Source of the DNA: Prorocentrum cordatum
Lineage: Eukaryota; Sar; Dinophyceae; Prorocentrales; Prorocentraceae
Assembly (NCBI GenBank): GCA_963575745.1
Contig: CAUYUJ010011459.1
Span: 391,501 to 426,924, forward strand
Direction of reading: 5' to 3'
Length of the DNA: 35,424 nucleotides
The position numbers and the translations under genes were made by a program. Below are positions 9,310 to 17,166 of this stretch, one piece after another (within the stretch, counting starts at the first letter, position 1; every line of letters starts with the position of its first letter). The notes beneath the pieces are model-generated. The model ran no database searches, was not told the DNA's origin, and saw only the letters and a list, made by a program, of their open reading frames with translations.

Positions 9310-9720
9310 CAGATGGAGGGCGGGTGGTTCTCAAATGGTGGCTCTCGCCTTAGCGCCGCACACATTCGTATTGAACATGTGCAAGAGCTTCACGGATTGA
9401 GGGCGGCCCGCTTTCTAAATGTGGTTCTCGCCCTAGCACCGCGCACATTCGTGTTAAAGCTGTACAAGAGCTTTGCGGATTGAGGGTGGGTGGTTTTCAA
9501 AATGTGGTTCTCGCCTTCGCGCCGAGCACATTAGTTGTAAACAGTTGTCACGGATTGAGGGCGGGTGGTTTTCAGAATGCGGTTCTCGCTTTAGCGCCGC
9601 GCACAGTCCTTCTAAACAATGGCAAGAATTTCACGGATTGATGGCGGGTCCTTTTCAAAATGTGGCTCTCGCCTCAGCGCCGCGTGCGTCCGTTGTAAGA
9701 AATGTTAGAGTTTCACGGGT
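9310..9720 (+). repeat. 83-bp tandem repeat, five units
   Basis: Five head-to-tail units each contain 'ggattgagggcgggtggttt', 'ttctcgcc', 'agcgccgcgcacattcgt' and 'aagagcttcac'. Unit starts by the 'ggattga' core fall at 9394, 9477, 9552 and 9635, i.e. spacings of 83, 75 and 83, with less regular first and last units. 83 is not a multiple of three, so it is unlikely to be coding. Confidence 0.85.
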
Positions 9721-10021
9721 TCCCATGATCGGCGTACCAGAAATAATGTTTTGGAAGGATTCACGATTTATGAGGGTGCAACAGTTGCGATGATTCGCGG
9801 TGTTGAAGTCCCAGGAATGGCGTTCTGGCACGATTCAGGGTCATCAAGACGCAACATTCAGTTTGATCCGTGGCGTTGGAATGTTGTGGCATGCTTTTCA
9901 GGGTCTTCAAACGGTTGTCTTCCAACGAGGCAAGACACATGAACCGTTGTAGGGGCCTATGAAGAGGGAGCTTGGGGGGAGGTTTTATTGCAACATCGCT
10001 GGTAACTCTTAGGTTTACACT
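9721..10021 (+). other. No gene; weak internal repetition
   Basis: Moderately AT-rich sequence with loose repeats ('ggcacgattcagggtcatca', 'ggcatgcttttcagggtctt', 'ggaaggattcacgattta'). It may be a decayed extension of the 83-bp array. No recognisable protein. Confidence 0.4.
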
Positions 10022-10123
10022 GGTCCTCCTCCTCCTCCTCCTCCTCCTCCAGCCTTCCTCCTCCTCCGCCTCCTCCTCCTCTTCCTCCTCCTCCTCCAGC
10101 CTCCTCCTCCTCCCCCTCTCCTC
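10022..10123 (+). repeat. TCC microsatellite
   Basis: (TCC)n with scattered interruptions, ending in 'ccctctcctctggg'. Confidence 0.95.
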
Positions 10124-10182
10124 TGGGAGGGGGAGGGGTGAGGGAGGCGGTGGTGGCATATACTCGCGGGCCCCGCAGTTCG

Positions 10183-10282
10183 GCTCGAGCCCGCCCCGGG
10201 GGCGCCTCTGGCCGCGCTCGGAGAGGAGCAGGGCGAGGCGCCGGGGCCCTCCGCAGCCGCTTGGCTCGAGCCCGCCCGGCGC
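10183..10282 (+). repeat. Dispersed repeat paired with 8922-9010
   Basis: It aligns to 8922-9010 over 'gcctctggccgcgctcgga', 'gaggagcagggcgaggcg' and 'ccctccgcagccg'. The flanking sequence to 10394 is very GC-rich. An ATG at 10308 opens a short Ala/Pro frame, but I see no support for a gene. Confidence 0.55.
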
Positions 10283-10394
10283 TCGCGCGGCCACCCGCCC
10301 CGGAGAGATGGCGGCCGCCGCGGCCTTGCGGCCGGGGCCGCCGCGGGGCTGCCGGTGCCCGCCCCACGCGGCCGCTCCTCCGCCTCCCAAGCTA

Positions 10395-10750
10395 TGCGGT
10401 CGAAACCGATGGTGAGGATGGGCAGTCTTCCCAAGAGGGTGCGGGCAGGTTCGCGTCGTGTGGAGCCGCGGCGACCCCGCCGCCGGCGTTCCGCGTTGGA
10501 CGCCGCCGGCGACCCAAATGCGGTCGGTTTTCAACGTTCTGACGTTTCGGAATCGGCCGATCGCTGAAGGTTGAACGATCCAGGGCGGTGTCAGAAACCA
10601 ACGCCAGGGTTGACACGACACGAACCCATCGTACCCTCGCATCCTTGCCTCTTCGGTCCATCCTTGACCCTTTCGCGATCGCAAGCCCCGCTCGAACAGA
10701 TTCGGCATGGGCGTCCAAGGGGCTTGCGCAGTGATCGCACATTCTTATCA
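10395..10750 (+). mobile_element. MITE family B, copy 2, interrupted
   Basis: The left end 'atggtgaggatgggcag' (about 10410) and the right part 'ctcgcatccttgcctcttcg' (about 10640 on) are the two halves of the family B consensus, separated by about 210 bp of a different inverted-repeat element. The right terminus is degenerate. Confidence 0.6.
10434..10643. mobile_element. Unnamed MITE nested in a family B copy
   Basis: The left end 'gcaggttcgcgtcgtgtgga' pairs imperfectly with the right end 'ttgacacgacacgaaccc'. It sits exactly where the family B consensus is interrupted, so it inserted after that element. The length is about 210 bp and there is no protein. Confidence 0.55.
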
Positions 10751-10955
10751 TCAGTTCTGGCCACCGATTCCGGTGCCCGCCTCACGCGGCCTCCTCTACC
10801 TCCTGACTTCTACGTTCGGGTGGGTGGTAAGGGAGGGAGACTCAAAAGGGGGGCGAGGAGAGCACCCCGGAGGGGCCCTGGAGGGCCCTTTGAGAGCCAG
10901 CAGGTGCCCCCTTTGGGGCCTGTGCCTTCGCCCCCTCCTGTAGAGCACCCCCCGC

Positions 10956-11344
10956 TACAGTCAACCCGCATACTTCGTGAGGATGGGCAACCTTCCCAAT
11001 GGGCACCCCCGCATCCTCGCCTCCTCGGCCCGTCCTTGGCCGCTTTCGCTGACCGCGCCCAGCTCGAAGAGCTTCGAAACGGCCCTCCAAGGCCCTTGCA
11101 TCCTTTTCGTGCGTCCTTCTGCCGGCGGCGGGCGAGGGGGGGAAATGAGAAGGAGACAGCCTTCTCAGAAAAAGCAGCAGGACTTCTCTGAAGCCCTCGC
11201 GCCTTCTGAGAAGTTCTGTTCCTCTTCGGTGGAGGCTTAGAAAACTTTTCAGAAGGCCGCGGGATTTCCGAACCTTCTGAGCAGGCCTTCTCCTTCTCTC
11301 TTCCCCCCCTCGCTCGTCGCCGATCATGATGCGGGTTGACTGTA
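10956..11344 (+). mobile_element. MITE family B, copy 3, carrying a nested family D element
   Basis: It begins TA-CAGTCAACCCGCAT at 10956 and ends 'atgcgggttgactgta' at 11344, a clear inverted repeat with TA at both borders, like Tc1/mariner-derived MITEs. Body motifs 'ggatgggcaa', 'cctcctcggcccgtccttgg' and 'ccctccaaggcccttgcatc' are shared with six other copies. A 202-bp family D element interrupts it near its right end. Confidence 0.85.
11121..11322. mobile_element. MITE family D, copy 1, nested in family B
   Basis: The ends are long inverted repeats: 'gcgaggggggaaatgagaag' on the left and its approximate complement 'cttctctcttcccccctcgc' on the right. Inside, 'ccttctcagaa' and 'ccttctgagaag' recur. 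It is closely similar to the element that forms the intron at 13329-13538. Confidence 0.8.
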
Positions 11345-11494
11345 CCACCCGCCCGATCCATCTCCTGACCCACGCCTGGATGCGCGGCCGCCGAGCTGCC
11401 CTGGCCGCGTGCGCGGCGGCGGCGGCCGCCGCCGCGCCAGCGGAGGCCCCCGCCGCGGCATGCGCTCGGGCCTGGATGCCAGGGGAGGACAAGG
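11345..11494 (+). other. GCC-rich stretch between two MITEs, possible exon
   Basis: One plus frame reads 'HAWMRGRRAALAACAA' and continues Ala-rich to 'ARAWMPGEDK', ending at 'gacaag' just before 'gtacagtg', which is both a GT and the start of a family C MITE. No acceptor is obvious. It could be a small exon or just GCC repeats. Confidence 0.2.
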
Positions 11495-11670
11495 TACAGT
11501 GAGGGCCCATGCCAAGAAACACCCTGCCCGCCTCCCGGGTGCCCTGGATTTCTTGAACTCCGATGGTTTTGCTATGGAAAGCGTGACGTTCCCACACCAA
11601 AAGTCAATTGGCGTCCTGAGGTCACAGGGTTGGGTCTTGTGGAAGGTTTCTTGTGGACTGGCCTCCATAT
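11495..11670 (+). mobile_element. MITE family C, copy 3
   Basis: It begins 'tacagtgagggccc' at TA 11495 and ends near 'ggactggcctccata'. The body shares 'gctatggaaagcgtgacgtt' and 'cagggttgggt' with copies at 29663-29834 and, reversed, 7970-8115. Confidence 0.8.
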
Positions 11671-12224
11671 GCACCCAGAGATCCGACGCCCCAAACGAAA
11701 AATGGAGCGGCGGGATTGGGGCCACTTTCTGACTCAGCGGGCCCTCGCCGGGCTTCGGGACCGTCCAGAAAACGATTCTGGACGACAAGCCAGCCCTATT
11801 AGGGAAGTGGTCCAGACCTCTGGGGCCCCCGCTTCGAACATATTGGAGCGGCCGGATGTCTGGGCACCCACACTGCTGCCCTTCCCCCGTCTTCCCCGGT
11901 GGGGGGCCTCCTGGGAGGCCTTCGTCGCCATTCTGGCCAGAGCGCACCCGGGAGAGGTCCGGGGAGCAGCGGCATCGTTTCCGCTATGCCTCTCAGATGG
12001 GACCGGGGCAGACGGGGTCGGAGGATCGCGCCGCATCGCCGATGCATCGCCGATGCGGCTTGATGTGGAGCCCGATGTTCTCCACGCCGACGTCGCCGGC
12101 CCATCGGCGACGTCGCCAGTGCGATGCATCGCCGATGCATCAGCGATGCGGCGGGAGCCTGCGAGTCCATCTGCTCAAACCCATCTAGGAGGCCTCGAGT
12201 TCCTTGTCGGGGGGTGCTGGAGGT
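11671..12224. other. No gene; repeat-derived sequence
   Basis: 11895-11990 ('cctcctgggaggccttcgtc', 'gcacccgggagaggtc') is related to 18290-18400 and looks like an unnamed dispersed repeat. The remainder has no recognised coding signal. The foldback at 12030-12160 is listed separately. Confidence 0.5.
12030..12160. repeat. GATGCATCG inverted/direct repeat cluster
   Basis: 'gccgcatcgccgatgcatcg' near 12041 and 'gatgcatcgccgatgcatca' near 12123 are mutually inverted and internally palindromic. The middle holds 'gacgtcgcc' and 'ggcgacgtc'. The whole can fold into a large cruciform. Confidence 0.65.
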
Positions 12225-12400
12225 ACCCCAGGCCCAAGGTGCCCCGACCTTTTCGCGCCGCTCTGGAGCCCCTGAGACCCCTTAGGCCTCGTGAGGGGTG
12301 CGTTGGAGGCCGTGGAGGCCTCCTTGGAAATCCTAGGGGCATCTCGGGCCAGAGGCCCTTCTAACAACACCCGATCTTGTGGCAAAAACGGTGTTGTCTT
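12225..12400 (+). repeat. Dispersed repeat, inverted partner at 16762-16905
   Basis: It shares, in the same order on the opposite strand, 'ttttcgcgccgctctgg', 'gaggccgtggaggcctcctt' and 'atctcgggccagagg' with the complement of 16762-16905. It is GC-rich and gene-free, and may be a diverged part of the CTTGG satellite family. Confidence 0.6.
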
Positions 12401-12565
12401 CGAGGACATTGGCGCGTGAGCTGCCCGCGCAAGGTCGCGCGCAATAGTGCCCTCGCTTCAAGTGTGGCGTGCCGCGCGGGCGGCCCGCGCAAGCTGCGTC
12501 GTAAGGTCGCTGCGCCATCTCGTCTAAGACCCCTTTTCTTGCCGTCGCTCCTGTGGCTTCCCCAG

Positions 12566-12737
12566 GATGGGCCCGGAGGCGGGGGGCGGCTTCTCCCTGG
12601 AGGACGTGCGCCTGCTCGCGGCGGACTTCTACGCCAGCGGGTACACGAAGCTCGGCGGCGCGGCCCTCGGCATGGTGGCGGCCGTGCTGCGGGAGGGGGA
12701 GGCGGTGGCGCAGCACTGCCCGCGGGCGCTGCTGCAG
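12566..12737 (+). CDS. Exon 2 of the LicD-like gene
   Basis: A pyrimidine-rich acceptor 'ctgtggcttccccag' precedes one base plus codons that read 'MGPEAGGGFSLEDVRLLAAD', then 'FYASGYTKLGGAALGMVAAV' and end 'CPRALLQ'. Codons end almost only in G/C. It looks helical, and the role of this N-terminal part is unknown. The donor lies at 'ctgcag|gcggtcgc' (GC type) or three bases later at 'gcg|gtcgc' (GT); both keep frame. It joins exon 1 in phase 2/1 and exon 3 in phase 0. An alternative reading is that ATG 12567 is the real start and exon 1 belongs elsewhere. Confidence 0.55.
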
Positions 12738-13281
12738 GCGGTCGCAGACATGGATCATCGGGGAAGGATTGCTCCCCAATCGGCGCTTGAGGAGGAAGGG
12801 GGGAGAGAGCGGGGAGGGGCGAGGGAGGAAGCGGGAGGGGGGGGATGGAGGAGGGAGATCAGGCGATCGCAAACATGGATCAAGGGGGCGTAGATTATTG
12901 GTCGTTGTTTTATTCGTTGTTTTGCCGATCGGCGCGGACCCTCGCACCCCCCCCCTTCCCTCCCCATGGATTAAATCTTGGCTGTTTTGGGGGGCCTGTT
13001 TCGAGCAGGTGGAGCCCCTCCCCCTTGGGACGCACTGTTCCAAACAGAGAGCCAGACCCCCCCTCCTCCCCCCCCTTCCGCCCAATGTCGAAACGCCGAA
13101 TAAAAAAACGCTCACTTAGCGACGGGTCCCGTTTCCATGGGAAATGGAAGAGTTCCGCCGCCGAGCGAGGCGGTATTGGCCGCATTGGGGGGAGGGCACC
13201 TCCCCCGATCCATAGATTCGGCGACCGCACGCCAAATCCATGGATCGTTAATCCATGTTTGCGCGCCCCCGACTGCTGTAG
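12738..13281 (+). mobile_element. Intron 2, an inverted-repeat element (MITE family G, copy 1)
   Basis: The intron begins 'gcggtcgcagacatggatc' and ends 'gatcgttaatccatgtttgc' plus 'gcgcccccgactgctgtag'. The ends are inverted repeats built on CGCA(A/G)ACATGGAT. Near-identical exon-border sequence stands at both ends: 'ctgctgcaggcgg' at 12730 and 'ctgctgtaggcgg' at 13273. A second internal copy of the left end starts at 12862, and the body 'gcgacgggtcccgtttccat' recurs at 15115-15272. It looks like an intron created by element insertion. Confidence 0.6.
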
Positions 13282-13328
13282 GCGGCGCTGCTGCGCATGG
13301 AGGACTTGCTGCTGAGCGTCTACCAGAG
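13282..13328 (+). CDS. Exon 3 of the LicD-like gene
   Basis: This short exon reads 'AALLRMEDLLLSVYQ', ends in phase 2 at 'taccagag' and is followed by the donor 'gtccgcc'. It continues the helical character of exons 2 and 4. The acceptor is 'gactgctgtag'. Its existence is supported by clean phase on both sides and by the repeat of its last bases at the start of exon 4. Confidence 0.55.
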
Positions 13329-13538
13329 GTCCGCCGAGCGAGGGGGGGAAATGAGGAGGAGAAGGCCTTCTCAGAAAGCAGCAGGACTTCTCAGAAGAGC
13401 CATCGCGCCTTCTTAGAAGTTCTTCCCCTCTTCGGGGAAGGCTTAGACAACTTCTTAGAAGGCTGGGGGACTTCCGAACCTTCCGAGAAGGCCTCCTCCT
13501 TCGCACTTCCCCCCCCTCGCTCGCCGCCGACACCAGAG
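13329..13538 (+). mobile_element. Intron 3, a single MITE (family D, copy 2)
   Basis: The 210-nt intron is nearly all one element: 'gcgagggggggaaatgagga' near the left end, and the approximate complement, including 'cttcccccccctcgctcgcc', at the right. It is flanked by a 17-bp direct repeat, 'accagaggtccgccgag' at 13322-13338 and 13532-13548. Splicing at AGAG|GT and AGAG|GT within that repeat restores one copy and the reading frame. This is the pattern expected for an introner, an intron made by a transposon insertion. Confidence 0.65.
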
Positions 13539-13689
13539 GTCCGCCGAGAGCGGGGTGCTGCAGAAGGAGGCGCTGAAGGAGGCATCCGACCTGCAGCTGC
13601 GGGCCGACGCCCTGGAGGCCCGCCTCGGGGGCGGGCTGGCCGCGGGTGCTCTGGACGCCTCCTGGCCGCTGGCCCGGGGCGCCGGCAGG
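13539..13689 (+). CDS. Exon 4 of the LicD-like gene
   Basis: It reads 'SAESGVLQKEALKEASDLQL', 'RADALEARLGGGLAAGALDA' and ends 'SWPLARGAGR' at 'ggcagg|gtccgg'. The first half is a probable amphipathic or coiled-coil helix. It ends in phase 0 with a GT donor. The next exon begins after 'ctccggcag', sharing 'ccggcag' with this border. An alternative donor is near 13722. Confidence 0.55.
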
Positions 13690-13801
13690 GTCCGGCGCTA
13701 CCACAGCCTCGGGTGCTGCCAGGGGCGTCCCTGGTCCGGGGCGTCCACAGGACTCTGGGGCAGGCCCAGATCATCAGTATCGTTTCACCGACCCCCATCA
13801 A

Positions 13802-14026
13802 CATTCCCTCCTCCCTCCTCCCTCCCTCCCTCCCTCCTCCCTCCTCCCTTCTCCTCCTCCTCCTCCCTCCTCCTCCCTCCTCCTCCTCCTCCTCCTCCTC
13901 CTCCCTCCTCCTCCTCCTCCTCCTCCTCCTCCTCCTCCTCCTCCTCCTCCTCCTCCTCCTCCTCCTCCTCCTCATCATCATCATCATCATCATCGTCCTC
14001 CTCCTCCCTCCTCCTCCTCCTCTCTA
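13802..14026 (+). repeat. TCC/CTCC microsatellite with a CAT segment
   Basis: (CTCC)n passes into a long (TCC)n and then (ATC)n near 13973-13993. It lies inside intron 4. All long poly-Ser, Leu, Glu and Met frames here are artefacts. Confidence 0.97.
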
Positions 14027-14403
14027 CGAGGCCTCTAGAGCCGGCCTTCGCAGGAGGGGCCTCTGGTGCACGGCATCCCGGGCCCGGCGCTCCGACGGCA
14101 TGCTCCGCTGACTCCAAGCCATCCCCATCCCCTTCGAGACCCCCACCAAACTACCGCCCCAGTTGGGGATACACCCCTCGGAACCCGAAGGGGACGACCT
14201 ATATCCCCATCTAGGGGGGTAAGTCGGCCAGTGGGGCCCAGGCCACGCCGCTGGGGATATCGTGATCGGTTAAACGGTTAAACGATACTCAGATCAGGTT
14301 GCCTCCAGAGCACCCCCGCACCACGACGCCCGGAGCGCCCCAGGGGCGCTCTGGAGTGGCGCGCAGAGTTGGGGGCACCTCGGGCCGAGACCGCCTCCGG
14401 CAG

Positions 14404-14520
14404 CACGCGAACAGCATGCTGTGGGACGACGTGTTCCAGTCGGAGCAGGCGTGGGCGGAGATGGAGCAGCCGGGCGCGATCACCGACGAGCAGTTCCACG
14501 ACGCGCTGGCGGACGTCAGG
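14404..14520 (+). CDS. Exon 5 of the LicD-like gene
   Basis: It reads 'HANSMLWDDVFQSEQAWAEM', then 'EQPGAITDEQFHDALADVR', highly polar-helical with GC-ending codons. It leads directly into the LicD core of exon 6 in phase 0, '...ADVR' + 'EVAAVLEG...'. The donor 'gtcagg|ggcagc' is not GT, GC or GA; 'tcagg' is present at both intron borders, so the exact cut is ambiguous. The exon may start upstream at 14344 instead, adding about 20 codons in the same frame. Confidence 0.6.
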
Positions 14521-14544
14521 GGCAGCAATGGGGGGGAATGCTCA

Positions 14545-14772
14545 AGCAGTGGCGAAGCGTCCTGGCTCGCCTATAGGCCCACCAAAGAATGTCCTAAGAA
14601 CCTCGCGTGGTCTGCACGAAATGTTTTTAGGACATTTCTGGCTGGGACTGTCTTGCTGTGGCACATCGGGCGTATGTTCGAAGAACTTTGTTTGTTATTA
14701 AAACAGATTCGGGTTCTAAATAAAACACTTCGTGGTAGGACTATAGGAATGCCGGGACGGTCGGTCCCTGCT
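14545..14772 (+). mobile_element. MITE family E, copy 1 (intron 5)
   Basis: The ends pair as 'agcagtggcgaagcgtcctgg' region with 'cggtccctgct': an imperfect inverted repeat of about 30 bp ending in CTATAG. It is collinear with 27176-27401 over its whole length ('tctgcacgaa', 'ttctggc-ggga', 'cgtggtaggact'). It begins 25 bases after the end of exon 5. Confidence 0.75.
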
Positions 14773-14954
14773 CACTAATCAGCGTGGGGGGGCACCCTTC
14801 CGACGGGGGTCAACCTCGCCTCGTCGTCGCGCGGCGACAGGGGTTGGAGCGCCGTTGGCGCGCGGTGGCTGCCCGCGACGGGGATCGCTGTGGGGGGCTG
14901 TCGGCGGAGGGGACCCCCTCCCGACGCTTATTAAGAAACTCGGAGCAGGCTGAA

Positions 14955-15108
14955 GTCGGGCATGTCCCTCTACAGGAAGAACATTCAACAATAGCCAAAA
15001 CACAGTCTGGGGACGATATGTTGAGTATTTGTTGAGGCATGTTTGAGTATGTTTTGACTATTTCTGTACTCTTCGTCCACCAGCCGCCTGCAGGGGGACA
15101 TGCCCGAC
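14955..15108 (+). mobile_element. MITE family A, copy 1
   Basis: The 154-bp element runs from 'gtcgggcatgtccctctaca' to 'cctgcagggggacatgcccg' plus 'ac', a terminal inverted repeat of about 22 bp. 'gtctggggacgat' and 'gagtatgttttgac' inside are shared with the copies at 16215, 26467 (inverted) and 29022. There is no coding capacity. Confidence 0.85.
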
Positions 15109-15114
15109 AAAAGA

Positions 15115-15272
15115 CCAGGCGATCGCAAACATGGATGAAGGGGGCGTGGATCAGCGACGGGTCCCGTTTCCATGGGAAGCCGTGGATTTCCGCCGCCGAG
15201 CGAGGCCGTACCGGCCGCATTTTGGAGAACGCACCTCCCCCGATGCATGGATTTGGCGACCGCGCGCCAAAT
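15115..15272 (+). mobile_element. MITE family G, copy 2 (right end lost)
   Basis: It begins 'aggcgatcgcaaacatggat' and follows intron 2's element through 'gacgggtcccgtttccatgg', 'gccgccgagcgagg' and 'ttggcgaccgcgcgccaaat', but without the roughly 230-bp segment present there at 12890-13110. At 15273 it breaks into a different element, so the right terminus was replaced. Confidence 0.75.
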
Positions 15273-15423
15273 CTCAGAAGGGGAAAAAACACACAGACAC
15301 AATTAATCGTCGACCCCCCAGAAAATATGGGAATTGGGCGGGAAGACAAAACCCAGAAAACATGGGAAAATATGGGGCATCCTTTTATTCGTGTGTATTT
15401 ACTTGTGTGTCTCTGGGCCCCTT
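15273..15423 (+). mobile_element. MITE family H, copy 1
   Basis: Collinear with 19356-19521: 'cacacagacacaatta-tcgtcga', 'gaaaatatggg', 'acccagaaaa' and 'acttgtgtgtctctgggccc'. The ACACAGACACAA left part and TTGTGTGTCTC right part are inverted relative to each other. Confidence 0.65.
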
Positions 15424-15654
15424 GGAAATCCGTGCATCGCGCCAGCCCATGCCTGCGCGCCCCCCGAGGGGGCAGCGCCTCGACGCCCAAAGTCGCCCAG
15501 CCTTCGCCGACCGAGAGGGAGAGCCCGAGAGGGAGAGCCCGGCGCCGCCCAGGAGCGCGCGACGGGCTCTTCGCCCGCCCGGGGGTGTGCACATCGCCGG
15601 AGCCGTCGGCGACGCCGTCGCCCGGGGCTCACCGGAGGCGGATGCGGTCCACAG
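15424..15654 (+). other. GC-rich stretch, no gene confirmed
   Basis: One plus frame reads 'ALRPPGGVHIAGAVGDAVAR' with GC3-rich codons, but there are no convincing splice borders and it does not fit between exons 5 and 6, which already join in frame. Confidence 0.3.
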
Positions 15655-15823
15655 CCTCAATAATGAGGACGCGCGACTTTGCTCAGGGTGCCCCTCGCGT
15701 CCTTGCTCTTCCTTGCCCTTGCGCCCTCGGGGTTTTCGTCGTCCGCCGCCCCAGGAATGCCAGCTTCGGCTTCCAAGGGTCTTGCGTCCTTACCGCGCGT
15801 CCTTCTTAGGGTTTTTGACTGTA
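15655..15823 (+). mobile_element. MITE family B, copy 4
   Basis: The right end 'tttttgactgta' and body 'gcgtccttgctcttcc', 'tccaagggtcttgcgtcctt' and 'accgcgcgtcctt' match the family. The left end is degenerate. Confidence 0.65.
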
Positions 15824-16214
15824 GACCTCCTACCCTGACACGTCGATTGAGGAATTGGTCGTTTTCGGTTCGCGAGAGGGCGTCGCGGCCGTCACTGTTG
15901 CGGGTCCAGGTCCGTCGGTTTCGGTCCCAGGCCGTTTTCACCAAGGGGAGGTTTACTAAAGGGAGGTTTGTCCACCGCCGAGCTCAAGAGACGGGGGTCA
16001 ATGCAAACGGGGGTCAGCCAAAGCGCCAGACCTTGCGGGATCTTGCAGGGCCAGGGTCGCACTGACCCGGGCGAGGGTGTAGGATCCTGCAGGTGTTTGC
16101 AGAGGGTTCTTCGCGCTGGCCCTGGTTGGGGCGCTGGCCCTTGCAAGGCCTGACTGGCCCGGGTCTGGATTGACGAGGGTCAGAAGATCCCCGAGTCGCC
16201 GACTCCAGGGTTGA
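15824..16214. other. No gene; local GGGTC/CAGGGCC repetition
   Basis: Contains scattered 'gggtca', 'ccagggtc' and 'cctgcaggtgtttgcag' motifs and small palindromes. No exon-like frame is supported. Confidence 0.4.
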
Positions 16215-16330
16215 GTCGGGCTTGTCCCTCTACAGGAGGAATATTCCAAAATAGTCCACAACATAGTCTGGAGACGATTAGTCGATTATTGGTTGATTAT
16301 TTTTTGGGGGTGTCCGTTGGATATGTATTA
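16215..16330 (+). mobile_element. MITE family A, copy 2 (right end missing)
   Basis: It starts 'gtcgggcttgtccctctaca' and follows the family through 'ggaggaatattcc' and 'catagtctggagacgatta', then diverges. No complementary right end is found before exon 6 at 16399, so this copy is truncated. Confidence 0.7.
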
Positions 16331-16398
16331 ATTGTCATCCGAAATCCGGGCGATGTCCCCCCCCCCTGTGCCAGTCCCCGCCTGCCGTTCCCCCTCAG

Positions 16399-16560
16399 GA
16401 GGTCGCCGCGGTGCTGGAGGGCCTGGGGGTCGAGTGGTGGCCCTGCCGCGGCACCCTGATCGCCCTCCTGCGCCACGGTCGGCGCTCGGGCTGGCTGTCG
16501 AGGGGCATCCTGGACAACGTGGAGCGCGACATCGACGTGATGCTGGGCGTGGCCAGGGAG
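16399..16560 (+). CDS. Exon 6: LicD/fukutin-like core
   Basis: After a strong acceptor 'ccgttccccctcag' the 54 codons read 'EVAAVLEGLGVEWWPCRGTL', 'IALLRHGRRSGWLSRGILDN' and 'VERDIDVMLGVARE'. The pattern GTL-x3-LRHG followed by an acidic D-x-D (DID) is the signature of the LicD/fukutin family of nucleotidyltransferase-fold enzymes, which transfer phosphocholine or polyol phosphate to glycans. The Asp pair would bind metal. The exon ends at 'agggag|gagcag', and the next exon starts 'gag' after 'cgtag', suggesting a GA-AG intron of about 9.5 kb. The substrate cannot be inferred. Confidence 0.7.
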
Positions 16561-16610
16561 GAGCAGGGGAAACGTTGGGAGGAATCGGATGTTGCCAGAA
16601 GTTCGCGTAG

Positions 16611-16760
16611 GGGATCGACTGCAGAGCTGATTTGCCCCAGATCTGATTTCCTCGTCGAGTGACACGCAGAAGGTTCGTAGATCCACGAACACTCGACGCA
16701 CTTCTCATAGAGTCGACGAACAGATCAATCTTACAGTGGCTGGATGTTGTAGTCGATCCC
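16611..16760. mobile_element. Foldback element downstream of exon 6
   Basis: The left end 'gggatcgactgcagagctga' pairs with the right end that finishes 'gttgtagtcgatccc'. The middle contains the hairpin 'gttcgtagatccacgaac' and the arms share 'ctcgtcga'. The length is 150 bp. It starts 51 bases after the exon 6 border. Confidence 0.7.
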
Positions 16761-16761
16761 C

Positions 16762-16905
16762 TGCTCGAGACGTGCCCCTGGCCCGAGGCGCCCCCAGGGT
16801 TGCCAGGGAGGCCCCCACGGCCTCCAGGAAGAGGCCCCCTCACCAGGCCCAGGGGGTCCCAGAGGCTCCCAAGAGTGGCGCAAGAAAACGCTGGGGGCAC
16901 CACGG
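16762..16905 (-). repeat. Dispersed repeat, inverted relative to 12225-12400
   Basis: The complement matches 12225-12400 over 'gaggccgtg-ggcctcc' and 'cctcgggccaggggc'. Gene-free. Confidence 0.6.
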
Positions 16906-16916
16906 GACCAGAGGGA

Positions 16917-17166
16917 GGGAGGAGGAGGAGGAGGAGGAGGAGGAGGAGGAGGAGGAGGAGAGGTGAGAGGGGGAGGGAGGGAGGGAGGGAGGGAGGGGGG
17001 GGGGGGGGGAGGGAGGAGGGAGGAGGGAAGTGGGAGGGAGTTGGGAGGAGGGAGTTGGGAGGAGGGAGGAAGGAGGAGGAGGAGGAGGAGAATGAGGAGG
17101 AGGGAACCCCCTGAGGGGAGGAGGAGGAGGAGAAGGAGGAGGAGGAGGAGGAGGAGGAGGAGGAGG
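16917..17166 (+). repeat. GGA/GGGA microsatellite
   Basis: (GGA)n, (GGGA)n and a G-run with 'agttgggaggaggg' interruptions. Here the purine strand is plus, opposite to the TCC tracts upstream. Poly-Glu/Arg/Pro frames are artefacts. Confidence 0.97.

Noticed and set aside
13137-14214. Long plus-strand frames of 219 and 324 codons
   Set aside because: They run through exon pieces, a MITE and the TCC tract without respecting splice borders; only the short exon segments are supported.
15424-15654. Extra LicD exon between exons 5 and 6
   Set aside because: Exons 5 and 6 already join in frame into a sensible LicD sequence, and no good splice borders were found.
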